This document shows positions 22,376 through 32,950 of a stretch of DNA of 64,000 nt, piece by piece. A program made the position numbers and the translations under genes. The notes beneath the pieces were generated by a model that had not been told where the DNA came from, ran no database searches, and saw only the letters and a program-made list of their open reading frames with translations. Origin of the DNA: Cylindrodendrum hubeiense (taxonomy: Eukaryota > Ascomycota > Sordariomycetes > Hypocreales > Nectriaceae); the NCBI GenBank assembly GCA_014621425.1, contig JAANBB010000068.1:1-64000 (forward strand), read 5' to 3'. Position 1 is the first letter of the stretch. Each line of letters opens with the position of its first letter.

Positions 22376-23783
22376 TCAAATGCTTTCTGAACCCTTCCTA
22401 CCGTCCGATGACAAGCAATTCATCCCTTGATCACCATCCCAATTTACTATAGGCACTGGCAAAACCTGATTCTCGTGAATATTCTGCTTTCCGTGATGTG
22501 TTTCACTGGGTTGTGAGATAGGCACCTCATCCATCGCCGTCTGTATCTGCGTCTCATCCAACACAAACCCTTTCATGAGAGTGTCCTCTTCCTCTTCACT
22601 TCTGGAGGAGACAAAAGCCGGCCAAACAACTACCCTGATTTGGTTGATGTTTGAAATCGATTGAGTTTGAGCTCCTACCGGCCCCTCGATGTTGGTATTG
22701 GCTGAGTGAAACCCATTGCTGGCGTTTTCGCGTCGTATGCCACCATCCTGCCGAAGGGGTAGAAGCAGTGACCAGTCCCGTTTGTCGTATACTTCAAAAG
22801 TTGGCGCAACTTGCATCTTAAGCTTCTGAAAACTCATCCATCGAGTACGAATTTTCTCGCAGATATCTGTAAGAGAGGATCGGAATTCATCCCTTCTTTC
22901 CTTTGAAAGCACCGACCCAGCATCTCGAACCACATCGGCAACAACATGGCCAGCGCGGTTTTTACCATTCTCTTCTTGCTCTGCTGGATCTATCGGTAAG
23001 AGCACTGATCGTAGGAACGACTCTCTGGTTGGATCAGCCTCGCTTATTTCGATAAGCAACTCAGATAGGCTGCTGCAATCGAGGAGATACGTCGGCTGGA
23101 AGATGTGCTTCGACAAAGCGTCAGCGCATATGCCTAGAACAGCTGCAACTCGCATTTTCTTCGCTGTAGGTGAATTTGACAGTGGCACAGGTATGCCTTG
23201 CTTCTTACGCATCCCGGTCCAGTGGTCAAGATCAGTGAACAGAGTCTCATCGAAATCGTTGCCAAAGAAGCTTTCGGCTACAGTGTACACCCATCCAAAT
23301 ATATCTTGTAGCCCTTGGTGACTGTGCTTGAGTGAGAAAAAGGACGGGACCAAGAGTAGGGATGACGTACACGATTTCATCGGATTCCTGTGTCATTGTG
23401 AAGATGAAAGCCTTCAATGAGCGTAATTCTTGCTCGGCTGCTATTTTAGCCTTCGTTACTTCCATAAAATTGGTTTCCTCATCCTTAAGACGGCTTTTTA
23501 AATCAACGATTTCGTCTTTAAAACCGTCGATTATGTTGTCTTTTGCTTTCATGTCTTGGAATAACTCCGTGATCGATGTCAAAGACTTGTCGAGTTTTTC
23601 TTGCTTTTTTCTCATCTCATTTTTAGCATCGTCCTGGGAGCTTCGCAATTCTTCATTCTCCTTCACGAGGTGCAACACATCTTGTGTAGTGCTGCTTGCA
23701 ACAAATTGCTGAAGTTGCCCGAGGAAGTTTTCCACGGGGCGGTTATGATTCGAGGTTGATGTCATTGTCGCAAATGAAGCCAT
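22376..23783 (-). CDS. Coiled-coil protein of unknown function
   Basis: Two exons (23783-23371 and 23321-22376) give about 452 residues. The 49-nt intron uses GTACGT and CACAG and joins SDEI to VHQGLQDIFGWVY. Residues about 35-130 are a strong coiled coil (KENEELRSSQDDAKNEMRKK; DEIVDLKSRLKDEETNF). A globular region follows (WVYTVAESFFGNDFDETLF; ADALSKHIFQPTYLL; KIRTRWMSFQKLKMQVAP), then an acidic, probably disordered tail. I have seen this layout in accessory proteins of plant-associated Sordariomycetes, with no known role. An in-frame ATG at 23843 is an alternative start; 23783 is preferred because the upstream stretch looks like leader. Confidence 0.75.
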
Positions 23784-24848
23784 GCCTGGAGTCCATCTGC
23801 AAAGTGGTCTGGAGGGGAAGATTGCTGCCATATAAGTAATCATGCGGCATTTCAGCCTTTGCTGCAATACAGCTGGCCATCATCCGTATCTTTTCTCACG
23901 AGGCAGAAGTGTGAAATGCTGACATTTAGACGAGGCTCGCACTGTAGAGTGGCAACCTGTACGGCGCAACACTTAATCATCAGCAGTTAATTCCGTTGAT
24001 ACCCATCCGAGAGTCCTGATCAAACGGTTTTCTGTGCGTCCCGTAAACCTCCGAGTGCCTTCCTGCACCCTGAATTGGTTAGCCTCATGCAAAACGATAG
24101 GCAAAGAGCGCTCCACGTCCTTCAAGTTTACATGGAAAAGGGTGGGCGGTGCTGCCGCAAGCCATCCATCATAATTCTTTTTATTACTGACATTGCGAAG
24201 AGTGACCATCCCTCACTAATAGGATCTGTTTAGTAAAATAACTTGCTAGATCTGTTGCGTTACATGTTTATTGTAGTACCAAGAGACAGTACCTTTGTGT
24301 TGCAATATTGCGAGTTAGGTACATGGAGATGGCTATCCAATCCGTAAACGGGGCGAACGACACGTCGCCTGATAGCGAATTGCGATGCTGATCGATACGT
24401 GGCCCCACTCACAGGATAGCAGGCCTCACCTTTCGCCAACAGTGCTGCTAATTCGGCGACTTACTCTGGTATAGTGGTACCGAGACAAACCATCTAGCTA
24501 GGTCCAATCATCAGATATGCGGTAGTTCGCTCACCTTTAAGGAATTCACTGCGATAATAAAGATGACCAAAGAGGTTCAAAGCTACGTCTGCATCCTTGC
24601 TGAAGCAGCTGCCTATCTAAACCTTGGCATTTTCTGCTCCCATTTTATCGTAGTTCTGGTATATATCAGGTATGTGGTACTTCACACGTGTCAATTTGCT
24701 TTTGAGGTCCCTATTTGGATTATTCTCACAGTAACCCCTACTCGACTAGGACTGGAGCAAGATTCCTCTTCGTATACAGATTTGACCGCCCGACGCCCCC
24801 AAACCGACGGCATGGGCATGTGAGTACCATAAGCCAGGATGCAAGGCC
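23784..24848. other. Intergenic region with a short minus-strand frame
   Basis: A 78-codon ATG-started frame at 24209-23973 (minus) has a protein-like composition but no recognisable domain. It may be a remnant. A plus-strand frame at 24563-24823 has hydrophobic stretches but no supporting family. Nothing else is seen. Confidence 0.35.
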
Positions 24849-25898
24849 TCACCCTGAAGCGGCAACCTCCTCGCCAGGCTGACGTCGATTGGTGTCCTCG
24901 TGTTGAGGCGAACCCCATCTGAGACTCACTTCAAAAGTGAGCTGTCCAGTACCAAAGCGACGTAGCCGAGGGCTGACGTTGGTGGTACGAAAAAATCGAG
25001 TCGTAACGCGGATCGCGTCATAAAGTACGACGATGAAGAGAACCGCCAGGGTTACACTGTGATAGACAGCTTAAATTAGTCTGGGTGTCCAACAAAAACA
25101 TTGAACAAAGAGTATGTAGGGCTAAACAAGGATGGTGATGTATCGCCTGGAGACACATGGAAGTACTGACCTGTAGAAGGCTGTAATGTAGAGAAAGACC
25201 TCTTTGATAGCCTGCATCTTCGGGGCCCATTTTTGGCACTCCTCGAAGGACCCAGAAGACCATGAGTCTAGGTAGTCAGGGTAACCATCGCTAGGGTCTT
25301 CAGGGTAATCCGGTAAGTCATCATCGGGAATAGGAACGCGGCAATATGTAGGGGGGTAGCGAAAGCCGTCGGTGAACTGCGCAACAGCAACAATAACCAT
25401 GAAGGTGAACATTCCAAGCACAACAGCATTGATTATGGCGGAGAAGGGCTTGCGGGTGCGCCTGAGGCAGATGATGTTGGATATACTGAACGCAATGGAT
25501 ATTATGCACTGTCAGACATAGAATCAGTATGTATACCCATGTAAAACGCCATCAAGTAAAGGACTAACTGTCCAGAAGATCATAACTCTGATGTCATTCA
25601 TGAACCACAAGTCGCTAAAGTCGAATTGTTCCCTTCCATATTCGGCGAGTAGACTTTCGGTGAACAAGAAGGCCAGCGTGACGATGCCAACAACAAGCGA
25701 AACGACAAACCCAGTGAATATAGCTTTGTAGTTTGATGGAAGCCCTGGTCTCCCAATCACGTTGATTTCCTCGGTTACATCGTTGTGCTCGCTGGCCGGA
25801 GTGCTTCTCCCCACAGGGGCGTCGTTGCGCTCGTTTGAAGGAGACCTTAAGAGAGGTGTGGCCTCATCGGGACGAGACTCGGGGTCTCGCGAGCTCAT
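24849..25898 (-). CDS. Four-helix membrane protein, hypothetical
   Basis: Three exons (25898-25569, 25508-25171, 25056-24849) give about 291 residues; introns are 60 and 114 nt. The N-terminus is hydrophilic with a PDEATPLLRSP motif (possible dileucine-type sorting signal). Four hydrophobic segments follow: AIFTGFVVSLVVGIVTLAFLF; DIRVMIFWTCIISIAFSISN, whose codons are joined across the first splice; INAVVLGMFTFMVIVAVAQF; and TLAVLFIVVLYDAI, completed by the second splice. An acidic Pro/Tyr/Asp-rich loop (DDDLPDYPEDPSDGYPD) separates helices three and four. The fold recalls small fungal four-TM proteins, but I know no function. Confidence 0.8.
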
Positions 25899-26972
25899 TT
25901 TAAATGACTGTCGGCTTCTATCTTTTTATGATGGGAAAGATTGTTGTAGGAGAGAACTGGAAATGAAACGTGGAGGGTAAATGAGATCGGAAGGATCCGA
26001 GTAAGCTGGCATGTTCGTTGTTAGGCAGACAAGTCACGCTTTCGACGTGTTGGTAGTTAGCTTGACGCGTTTCAGGTGCTTGCGGCGCAGCACACTTGGA
26101 GCCAAACATGTGATTGCAGGCCTCCCCTGTCTTAATCGCGTCTAACATCTTCCAAAAGGGAATTCAATTAAAGCTCCCATATGTCTTTAAATCTTCCCAG
26201 TAGTCTGAAATGGGCTTTCAGAGCCGCTTGTTTTCTTTCTGGGCAGTGTCGTAGTTTGGGCTTCTCGGCGACCCGTGGATTGGCACCTCCGTCCTGTCCA
26301 TTCATGAGGTTTGGTAGTTGAAGGAGGACACATTTCTTAGGCGATTGAGAGTCGCTCTGCAAAGGACTTGCTATGGTTCTACGAATCGATTAAATTTGCA
26401 TCCAATTGCTACTGCATGTGGTCATTCATGTCGCTTGACCTCGCCGCGATACTCCAATTCTTGCTCCCGGCCAATCCGAGTCGGAACCTCGGCTCCCCCT
26501 TCATGAGTAGCCTACGACCAAGTCCTCCTGTTTATTACGCGCTTGATCGTTCGGATCAATTTCCGTTGTCGCTTTTCTGCGTGATTTACCCTCTCACCTC
26601 AAGCCCTAAATTGACATCAAATTCCTTTGCCGGCCTCGCTTCGCCGGCTCATGCGCCGCTAGTTCATCTAGACGCATATTAAAACGCGCTCAACCCTCAC
26701 GATCGCCAATCTTCCCCCCGTCTTGTAACCGAACGACCAATGAGGGGAACAGGCTATTCTCGGAATACCCACCCGACATGACATCGAGCATCCGATCAGT
26801 TCCCGATACCCCTCAGTAGGTTGACTAATAATTGTAACAGTAGAAGGAGTATTTGAACTGGAATGTCCCGGCTCTGTTTTGTTCTTTTAACTTTCATCAT
26901 CATCACCATCATCACCACTTTCAAACCACTCCGCACTTCGCAACCCTCGCCAAACCATCAACTTTCGGTACG
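25899..26972. other. Divergent intergenic region upstream of NMT1
   Basis: Holds the promoter of the membrane-protein gene and the distal promoter of NMT1. Open frames here are short and unsupported. Confidence 0.4.
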
Positions 26973-27120
26973 ATGTGACCAAAGAAAGAACCATGGCACT
27001 TTCGCAATGATCCAACGTATCAAGGTAACGTTTAAAAGAACGCATCCGGGTGTTCGACTCTTGCTTTGCTTGTTCCTGCCTCATGAACGGACGCGAGTCT
27101 TTAGACAGACACGCTCCTGA
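26973..27120 (+). promoter_or_regulatory. Upstream start codons in the NMT1 leader
   Basis: Three upstream start codons precede the aptamer. The first is a start-stop ATGTGA at 26973-26978. The second is a five-codon ORF at 26993-27010 in strong context (ACCATGG). Its TGA overlaps the ATG at 27007, which opens a 37-codon ORF ending at 27120 if the RNA is not spliced. In Neurospora NMT1, upstream ORFs retained by TPP-dependent splicing block translation of the main frame; the same logic is inferred here. Confidence 0.5.
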
Positions 27121-27240
27121 CATGTGGAAGACTGGTAAAGCAGAGTTGATCTGAGAAATACCGGCGAACTTGATCTGGATAATACCAGCGAAAGGACATG
27201 CTTCTTTGAATCCCCTCCCTTTGCCTTGTGTGGTTGGCAG
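27025..27240 (+). other. Probable 5' UTR intron containing the riboswitch
   Basis: Donor candidate CAAG|GTAACG at 27025 and acceptor TTGGCAG ending at 27240 enclose the whole aptamer. A second donor-like GTAAAG lies at 27135 inside the 3' strand of P3, and GTACGA at 26970 is a weaker upstream candidate. Use of the 26970 donor would remove all three upstream start codons. Which donor is used cannot be decided without RNA data. Confidence 0.5.
27042..27201 (+). promoter_or_regulatory. TPP (THI-box) riboswitch aptamer
   Basis: The conserved core is intact: CTGAGA at 27151-27156, then AATACCGG, then TGATCTGGATAATACCAGCG at 27171-27190. P1 is GCAT 27042-27045 with ATGC 27198-27201. P2 is CCGG 27046-27049 with CCGG 27161-27164. 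P3 is a long stem with 27057-27069 pairing to 27136-27147 around a loop of about 66 nt, a fungal-style P3 extension. It lies 75 bp upstream of the start codon of a thiamine-pyrimidine synthase, as in other ascomycetes. The ligand is thiamine pyrophosphate; high TPP is expected to lower NMT1 expression through splicing. Confidence 0.93.
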
Positions 27241-27275
27241 ACTGACCCTAGTAGCATTACGCTTGAACCGTCAAC

Positions 27276-28470
27276 ATGTCGACTGACAAGATCACCTTCC
27301 TCACCAACTGGTACGGGAATAACAATTATAGCTAGCAATGTGAATGAGGGTTGACACTATGATAGGCACGCGACGCCTTACCACGCCCCGCTGTACCTGG
27401 CCCAGGCCAAGGGATACTTTAAGGACGAAGGAATCAAGGTTGCTCTCCTGGAGCCCAACGACCCCAGTGTAAGTGCCTCAAAGTCGCAGTTTATGATATG
27501 GGATGCTAATTGGAATAGGATGTCACTGAGATTGTTGGAACCGGCAAAGTCGACCTTGGCTTCAAGGCCATGATTCACACTCTTGCTGTAAGATTCCCAA
27601 CCTAGTCATCACCTACGGCGACTAATATGAGTTATGATCCAGGCCAAAGCCCGTGACTTCCCGGTTCTCTCCATCGGAAGTCTGCTCGATGAGCCATTCA
27701 CTGGCGTCGTCTACCTCAAGTCATCCGGAATCACCACCGACTTCCGCACCCTCAAGGGCAAGCGCATCGGCTACGTCGGCGAGTTCGGCAAGATCCAGAT
27801 TGACGAGCTGACGTCTCACTACGGCATGACACCCGAGGACTACACGGCCGTGCGATGCGGCATGAACGTCTCGCGCGCCATCATCAACGGCGACATTGAC
27901 GCCGGCATCGGCTTGGAGAACGTCCAGATGGTCGAGCTTGAGGAGTGGCTCGCCGCGCAGGGCCGCCCCAAGTCCGACGTGCAGATGCTGCGCATCGACG
28001 AGCTCGCCGAACTGGGCTGCTGCTGCTTCTGCACCATCTTGTACATTGGCAACGAGACGTTCCTTCGGGAGCACCCGACCGAGACCCGGGCGTTCATGCG
28101 CGCTGTCAAGCGGGCGACCGACTTTGTCCTCGCGCAGCCAGAGCAGGCGTGGGCCGAGTACGTCGCGTTCAAGCCCGTCATGGGCACCGACCTGAACCGC
28201 AAGATCTTCGAGCGCAGCTTCGCGTACTTCTCCAAGGACCTGAAGAACGTGCAGCGCGACTGGGAGAAGGTCACCAAGTACGGCAAGCGGCTCGGCGTCT
28301 TGGACGCGAACTTCAAGCCCAACTACACCAACTCGTACCTGGAGTGGGTGCTGGAGCCCGAGTCGAATGACCCGACTGGCGATCAGAAGAGGATTGCGCA
28401 GCTGCAGAAGGAGGTTGCTGCCACAGGCGGCTTCCAGAGGCTGCAGGCTGGAGCAGAGGTTCAAGCCTAG
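27276..28470 (+). CDS. NMT1: Thiamine pyrimidine (HMP-P) synthase, THI5/NMT1 family
   Basis: Four exons (27276-27310, 27366-27468, 27519-27587, 27643-28470) give about 344 residues; introns are 55, 50 and 55 nt. The enzyme makes 4-amino-5-hydroxymethyl-2-methylpyrimidine phosphate from PLP and one of its own histidines, an iron-dependent single-turnover reaction in the cytosol. His66 (KAMIH) is at the same position as in yeast Thi5, and the CCCFC cluster sits at 195-199. The PLP-binding fold is that of a periplasmic-binding protein ([34 protein letters not shown]). It is nearly colinear with yeast and Schizosaccharomyces enzymes. Codon use is markedly GC-biased at third positions, as expected for high expression. 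Confidence 0.97.
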
Positions 28471-28854
28471 AGTTAGTGAGGAGTAACATGGCATGTAAGT
28501 TAGAGTTGAAACACTTCGACCTTGCTATCCGTCTTTCGGTCTTCGAGTTGGCTTGCAAATATTTCCTTAGTTCCGAGCTCGGCGGTGATTTCAACAACAC
28601 CACGTCTTCAAATACAATCGTTTCTGCACTCAAAGCGAAGCTTCCGAATCATGCGTGATATTCATCAAATTTGACCTAAATAATATGTTGCGCCAGCAAA
28701 TTGACCACCGCCCTACCTGTTTTTCTCAATCCATGCCCAAATTTTGTTCTGCCCAACAATTCTATGTCGCTATACTTGGTTTATCTGGCCCGAAGACCTT
28801 GGAGTCATTATACATTAGCCATCAACCACCGCCCCTTCCCCCGCACAATGATAG
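28471..28854. other. Region between convergent genes
   Basis: 3' UTRs of NMT1 and of the next minus-strand gene. No coding sequence is seen. Confidence 0.5.
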
Positions 28855-29924
28855 TCAATTGCCCTTGAAGAGGCTCAGCCGAAGAAGGGACCGTCCCTTC
28901 ATCTTCTGAGAGCTCTGGTTGCTTACTGGTCGTTCGTCGTAGCTGTCCATTCGCTCCACCCGCGCCATCGGCTCCGGCGATAGTATCCTCTCCGGCTCGC
29001 CCCGCAGCGCCCTGCCGACGCCCTCGTGCTGTCGTTCATACTCGTCATGCTTCGACTTCGCCTCGAGATAGCGCTCCTCGGCCTGCATTCTCCGGTCCTG
29101 CATTACGCGAATCTCCTCGTCCAGCTGTAGCATCTGCTGCTGGGCTTCTTGCATGAGGTTGTCGTACTCGTGGATTTTCTGCTCGAGCGGCTGGAGAACG
29201 CTCTTCATAACACTGGGACTGTTGAGGCGGTGGATGGAGTTGCCGGATACAGAGTGTCCTCCGGGTGACGTCGGGCGTCTCTGCTGTGACTCGGCCATCA
29301 ACTGACCGCGTCGGCCATTCGGGGGTCCCCCAGCGCGAGGAGGGGATGTGGCTGAATTCGGGGGCTCGGGCCCGGAGCGGGGCGTTGCGTCTGATTGGGA
29401 GGGACGGCGCACCGCATGTTCTGTGTTCCGTCGGTAATGGCCCTGTCTTGGCTGGCTGTTGGAGTTCAGGGGGCCGTCTTCTTGCGGTGGTCCTGGGTAC
29501 GACGGAGGTTGCGACTTGGGCCCGGGAGGACCTTGTCCGTTGCTGGGAGGGCCGTTTCCACCACCGGGGGGCTTGCGCTGGCCTGGATTGCGAGCGAGCT
29601 GCTGCTGCTGGCCGACGGGGACGACTCGTTGCTGAAGAGGAGAACAGGTTAGGGACATGCAGAGATTGGCGGAAGCCCGGGGGACTAGAGACGTACCTGA
29701 TGCTGTGCCTGTGCTAGAATGGCGTCTTGCAGAGCAATGTCGGAGGTGGGGGTGCGAGGCTCATCGCCGCCGCTGAAGGCAAAGTCGTCCAGGTCCGGAG
29801 AGTGGGCACGTCTGTAGTGCGAATTGCCATTCTTGGCCGCTCGGGCAGCCTGGCGCGCTTCGCGAGAGCTGCGCGGGCCTCTCTCGTCGGGATTCATGAA
29901 TTGGCCTTGTTGCTGAGGGGGCAT
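28855..29924 (-). CDS. Pro/Gln-rich coiled-coil protein of unknown function
   Basis: Two exons (29924-29697 and 29631-28855) give about 334 residues; the 65-nt intron has GTACGT and CTTCAG. The first 210 residues are low in complexity, rich in Pro, Gln, Asn, Arg and Ser. A clear coiled coil follows (residues about 225-285: LEQKIHEYDNLMQEAQQQML; RMQAEERYLEAKSKHDEYER). The C-terminal 50 residues are charged and Ser-rich. Its pattern is conserved in Sordariomycetes as far as I recall, but I know no function. The architecture suggests an adaptor or cytoskeletal partner; that is only inference. Confidence 0.75.
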
Positions 29925-31443
29925 GGTATGTGTAGATGTCTCGTGCAGATGTATAGTGGGGGAGGGTCAATCGTGTGGATCGGATCGCAGCGGGAGCGCA
30001 ATCAGGGGATTTCCTAGAACGGCGGTGAACCAATGCCAGAAGGAATGAACCACGGCAGAAAAAAGATTAAATTGAGGATGAGAAAATTCGTCGCTGAGAC
30101 TGGGAGATGCGCGACGTAGTAAACGTGGAATCTCGCACGAAAAGTCGCAGGCTGGAAAGGGGACTTGGAGAGGCTGGTGAAGCTGGTCTACGTGGTTGGG
30201 CCCACTACCCCAGCCGCCGAATTAATCTCCACGTCACCCTGCCGAAAAGCGTCTGCTATAATTGGAACATATTACGAGGTTGGAGCTACACGCATTTCCG
30301 TGTTTTTGATGCAACGTCGGAAATTCGGCCGGTGATTGGGCTTTTGACTCTTGATGGGCAGGAAAAAGTAGGTCTTCTGTCGGGATCGCGCGGTTTCGTC
30401 TTGGGGCCATCTCCCGAGATTCCGGTGGCTGGCCTAGGCCGGCCTTGGCCATGATGCCTCGACATGGTGGGGAGATGGCGATTCGAGCACCACCCCAGAT
30501 GTCGTACGCCAAAAAACTTGGGGTTATTCTCCGTGGCCGGCTTCTATCCCTTGCTGATCGACATTAAAGCTCTCGTGGCGCGACGCTCGATCTGTAGACC
30601 GTTTTTCTAGACAGTTTCAGATGATCGATTAATGCGATGGCTGGGGTGGTGCGATCGTCGGGTACCTATTTGGTGGTTGAACAGAAAGGGTGCGACAAGG
30701 TTATCCGATGCATGCTGCAAGACACGCGTTGCGCGGCCCGCGAGTCTTAAAGCATCGCCGATTAGAAAGCCACGTGATAGTAGGCTCATGTAAAAAATAC
30801 GAGTAGTGGAAGTCGGGACGAGAGCGATCGTGGGAGAAGTGGACTCCGGATGCGCGATGGGGCTTGTCGAAATATATACCCGTTGTCAAGACCTCTATAA
30901 ACCAACGTGATAAGCTTGAGATGAGCCACCGGCATGCGCGCGATTGTTACCTGACGGCATGAGTTCCATTTTTAGATTTTGTTTGGCCTGTTGCGACCTA
31001 TATATAGGAATTCCGAACAGCCCGAAGTTCTGGATCGGAGTTGGGTCGCACAGCCAGCTCCGTCGCATGTGATTTGGTTTGGCGGTGAGAATGATGGTGA
31101 TTGCTTAGGTGCATTGACCCCTTTATGGTGCGAGAATAGATGATCACATCTGTGTACTCTCCCATGGAATTGAGTAACTAGTCATGGCCTTCACCCCAAA
31201 ACCATCATGTTGCTGCGCGCGCCCTGGACAACACGCAAGCACAGCTGTACAACTAGCAATACCGTTTTGCAGAGTGGATGGGGCTGATACCTGCTGCAAT
31301 AGTCACCATCTCATGTTTTAAGAAAGATGATTATATCTCCGCCGTAGACGTCATGCCAAGTGTGTGCCATCTGGAGGAGACCTTGAGCTCGGCTTTTTAT
31401 TCAAACCTGCATACAGATCTGTATTCACTTTACAATCAGCCAG
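29925..31443. other. Promoter of the coiled-coil gene and intergenic DNA
   Basis: No recognisable coding sequence. The part nearest 29925 is the promoter of the minus-strand gene; the rest is featureless to my reading. Confidence 0.4.
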
Positions 31444-32358
31444 TCATCCAATTACATCCCATGACATAATCCTGAGGGCCAAGCGATCCACGGTTGAGTT
31501 TTGAGCTGAACGAATCAACCATCTTCTGTAAAAATCCATCTCTGCCAGAAATTTCAGAGCCTCTGGCACACCTGATGGCTCATTGACCTCAAAGAACTCC
31601 CGATTTCCACATTGAAAGGTGTGGGCATCCCCCGCCGTTCTGCGAATGATATTTTTCGTTGGCTTTTGAAGGTCTTCGGGATTGATGATGAGGTACAAGA
31701 CATCTAAGTCGCAAAATGCCTTAAAGAGTCTCCGATACGCCCCGCGAAAGTCTACGTCCTGGTATGTTCCAGGCGACCAAGGGATGCAAAGAAAGCGCAA
31801 TTGTGGCTGATCGCGACTAACGTTGCTCAGATCGAGGACGCTCTCCACTTCTGCCGCCCATCCATATTTGAGAATAACCAGATCGCGAGTTGCGTCGATT
31901 CGAAGGGCCGGTAATGCGACTTCGCCATGTATTTCCAGCGGGTCTTTAATGCTTCGTTTCCTCTTGAACGTGTAGCGAGTGCGCTGCATGGTCTGACAAT
32001 GAACGGCTACATCGATCGGAAGGGTTGGCAATTCTAGGCCGGTATGGAGCTCCAGCGGCTGTATTATGTTCCGCGCTTCTTGCTTCTCGGTGACTAACAA
32101 TCGAGAATGTCGGCAGGTCTGAAGTAAGGAATCGATAGGATTAACTGGAGTTGCACGACTGAACCAAAGCAAACAACTAGATTCTTCCTGCATGCGAAAT
32201 TCGGAGCTAATTTCTGCTGCGTCCCGAGGCAAAACCTGGTTCCCCCGAAGTTTTGCAAAATGAGCAGTGGGTTTGGGTTCCGGTTCCAATGCTTGGATCC
32301 AAATTTGATCCTGAAGTTCTTGTGGGAGTAGCGAGAAACGTGGAAATGAATTCGCCAT
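31444..32358 (-). CDS. 2EXR-domain protein
   Basis: A single exon of 304 residues. It opens with FPRFSLLPQELQDQIWIQAL, the diagnostic 2EXR start (FxxFxxLPxELRxxIW), near position 5. It continues with the usual mixed alpha/beta body: a TCRHSR-type segment, DATRDLVILKYGW, LRFLCIPWS and a run of charged helices. This family is greatly expanded in Pezizomycotina and has no firm biochemical role. It is sometimes compared with F-box proteins because of its N-terminal helix. The gene is isolated and shows no intron. Confidence 0.85.
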   Translation of the reverse strand: MANSFPRFSLLPQELQDQIWIQALEPEPKPTAHFAKLRGNQVLPRDAAEISSEFRMQEESSCLLWFSRATPVNPIDSLLQTCRHSRLLVTEKQEARNIIQPLELHTGLELPTLPIDVAVHCQTMQRTRYTFKRKRSIKDPLEIHGEVALPALRIDATRDLVILKYGWAAEVESVLDLSNVSRDQPQLRFLCIPWSPGTYQDVDFRGAYRRLFKAFCDLDVLYLIINPEDLQKPTKNIIRRTAGDAHTFQCGNREFFEVNEPSGVPEALKFLAEMDFYRRWLIRSAQNSTVDRLALRIMSWDVIG

Positions 32359-32950
32359 GATAGATAGGTTGAATTTATTCGGAACAGGTAGTGAGTGGAT
32401 TTGATGACCAAGGGGAAGTTACGGTGGTATGAGATGTACGGACATGTTGGATATTTATGTCTGAGCTGAGATCAGAGGATGCGTTAGGTAAACAACCAGG
32501 ACCAACACGAACCAATACGAACCAATAAGATCGCGCAATTTATATTAACCGACTCCACGTTTGTTGGTTTCTGTACATAGAGGATTAGGTAGACTCCTTC
32601 ACGTGTGCTGATTGAGTTTCATGTGGCCGAAAGGTGGCCAGTTCAACTTCTTCGATCAGACGAGCTTTTGCGGCTTAGATTCAGCGACGCAGGGTTTGAA
32701 AGGATCCAGTTGGGGACGACAAGTTCAAGTTGACTGAATACACTTGACTAGAGCACTGCAAACTCCAGTTTCTTGATATTGGGCATAAAGATTAGCACTT
32801 TGTCCTATGCAATCCTTAATTAAAGACTAAATTAAACGAGTATTGCTATTCGCACACTTTCATATTGCTAATCGCACATATCCGTGTATAGCGGTTACAA
32901 AGTATTGAAAACTCATTCTTAAATATTTTAGACCAATTCATTTTAAGAAT
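32359..32950. other. AT-rich intergenic region
   Basis: Promoter of the 2EXR gene on one side and 3' UTR of the zinc-cluster regulator on the other. Nothing coding is seen. Confidence 0.45.

Noticed and set aside
24563..24823. 86-codon plus-strand frame with hydrophobic stretches
   Set aside because: No homology pattern and an unremarkable start; cannot be told from chance.
26863..27120. Plus-strand frame with a hydrophobic start upstream of NMT1
   Set aside because: Runs through the TPP aptamer's P1, P2 and P3 strands, whose RNA structure explains the conservation; no protein family.
27721..28494. 257-codon minus-strand frame antisense to NMT1
   Set aside because: Shadow frame caused by strong third-position GC bias in exon 4 of NMT1.
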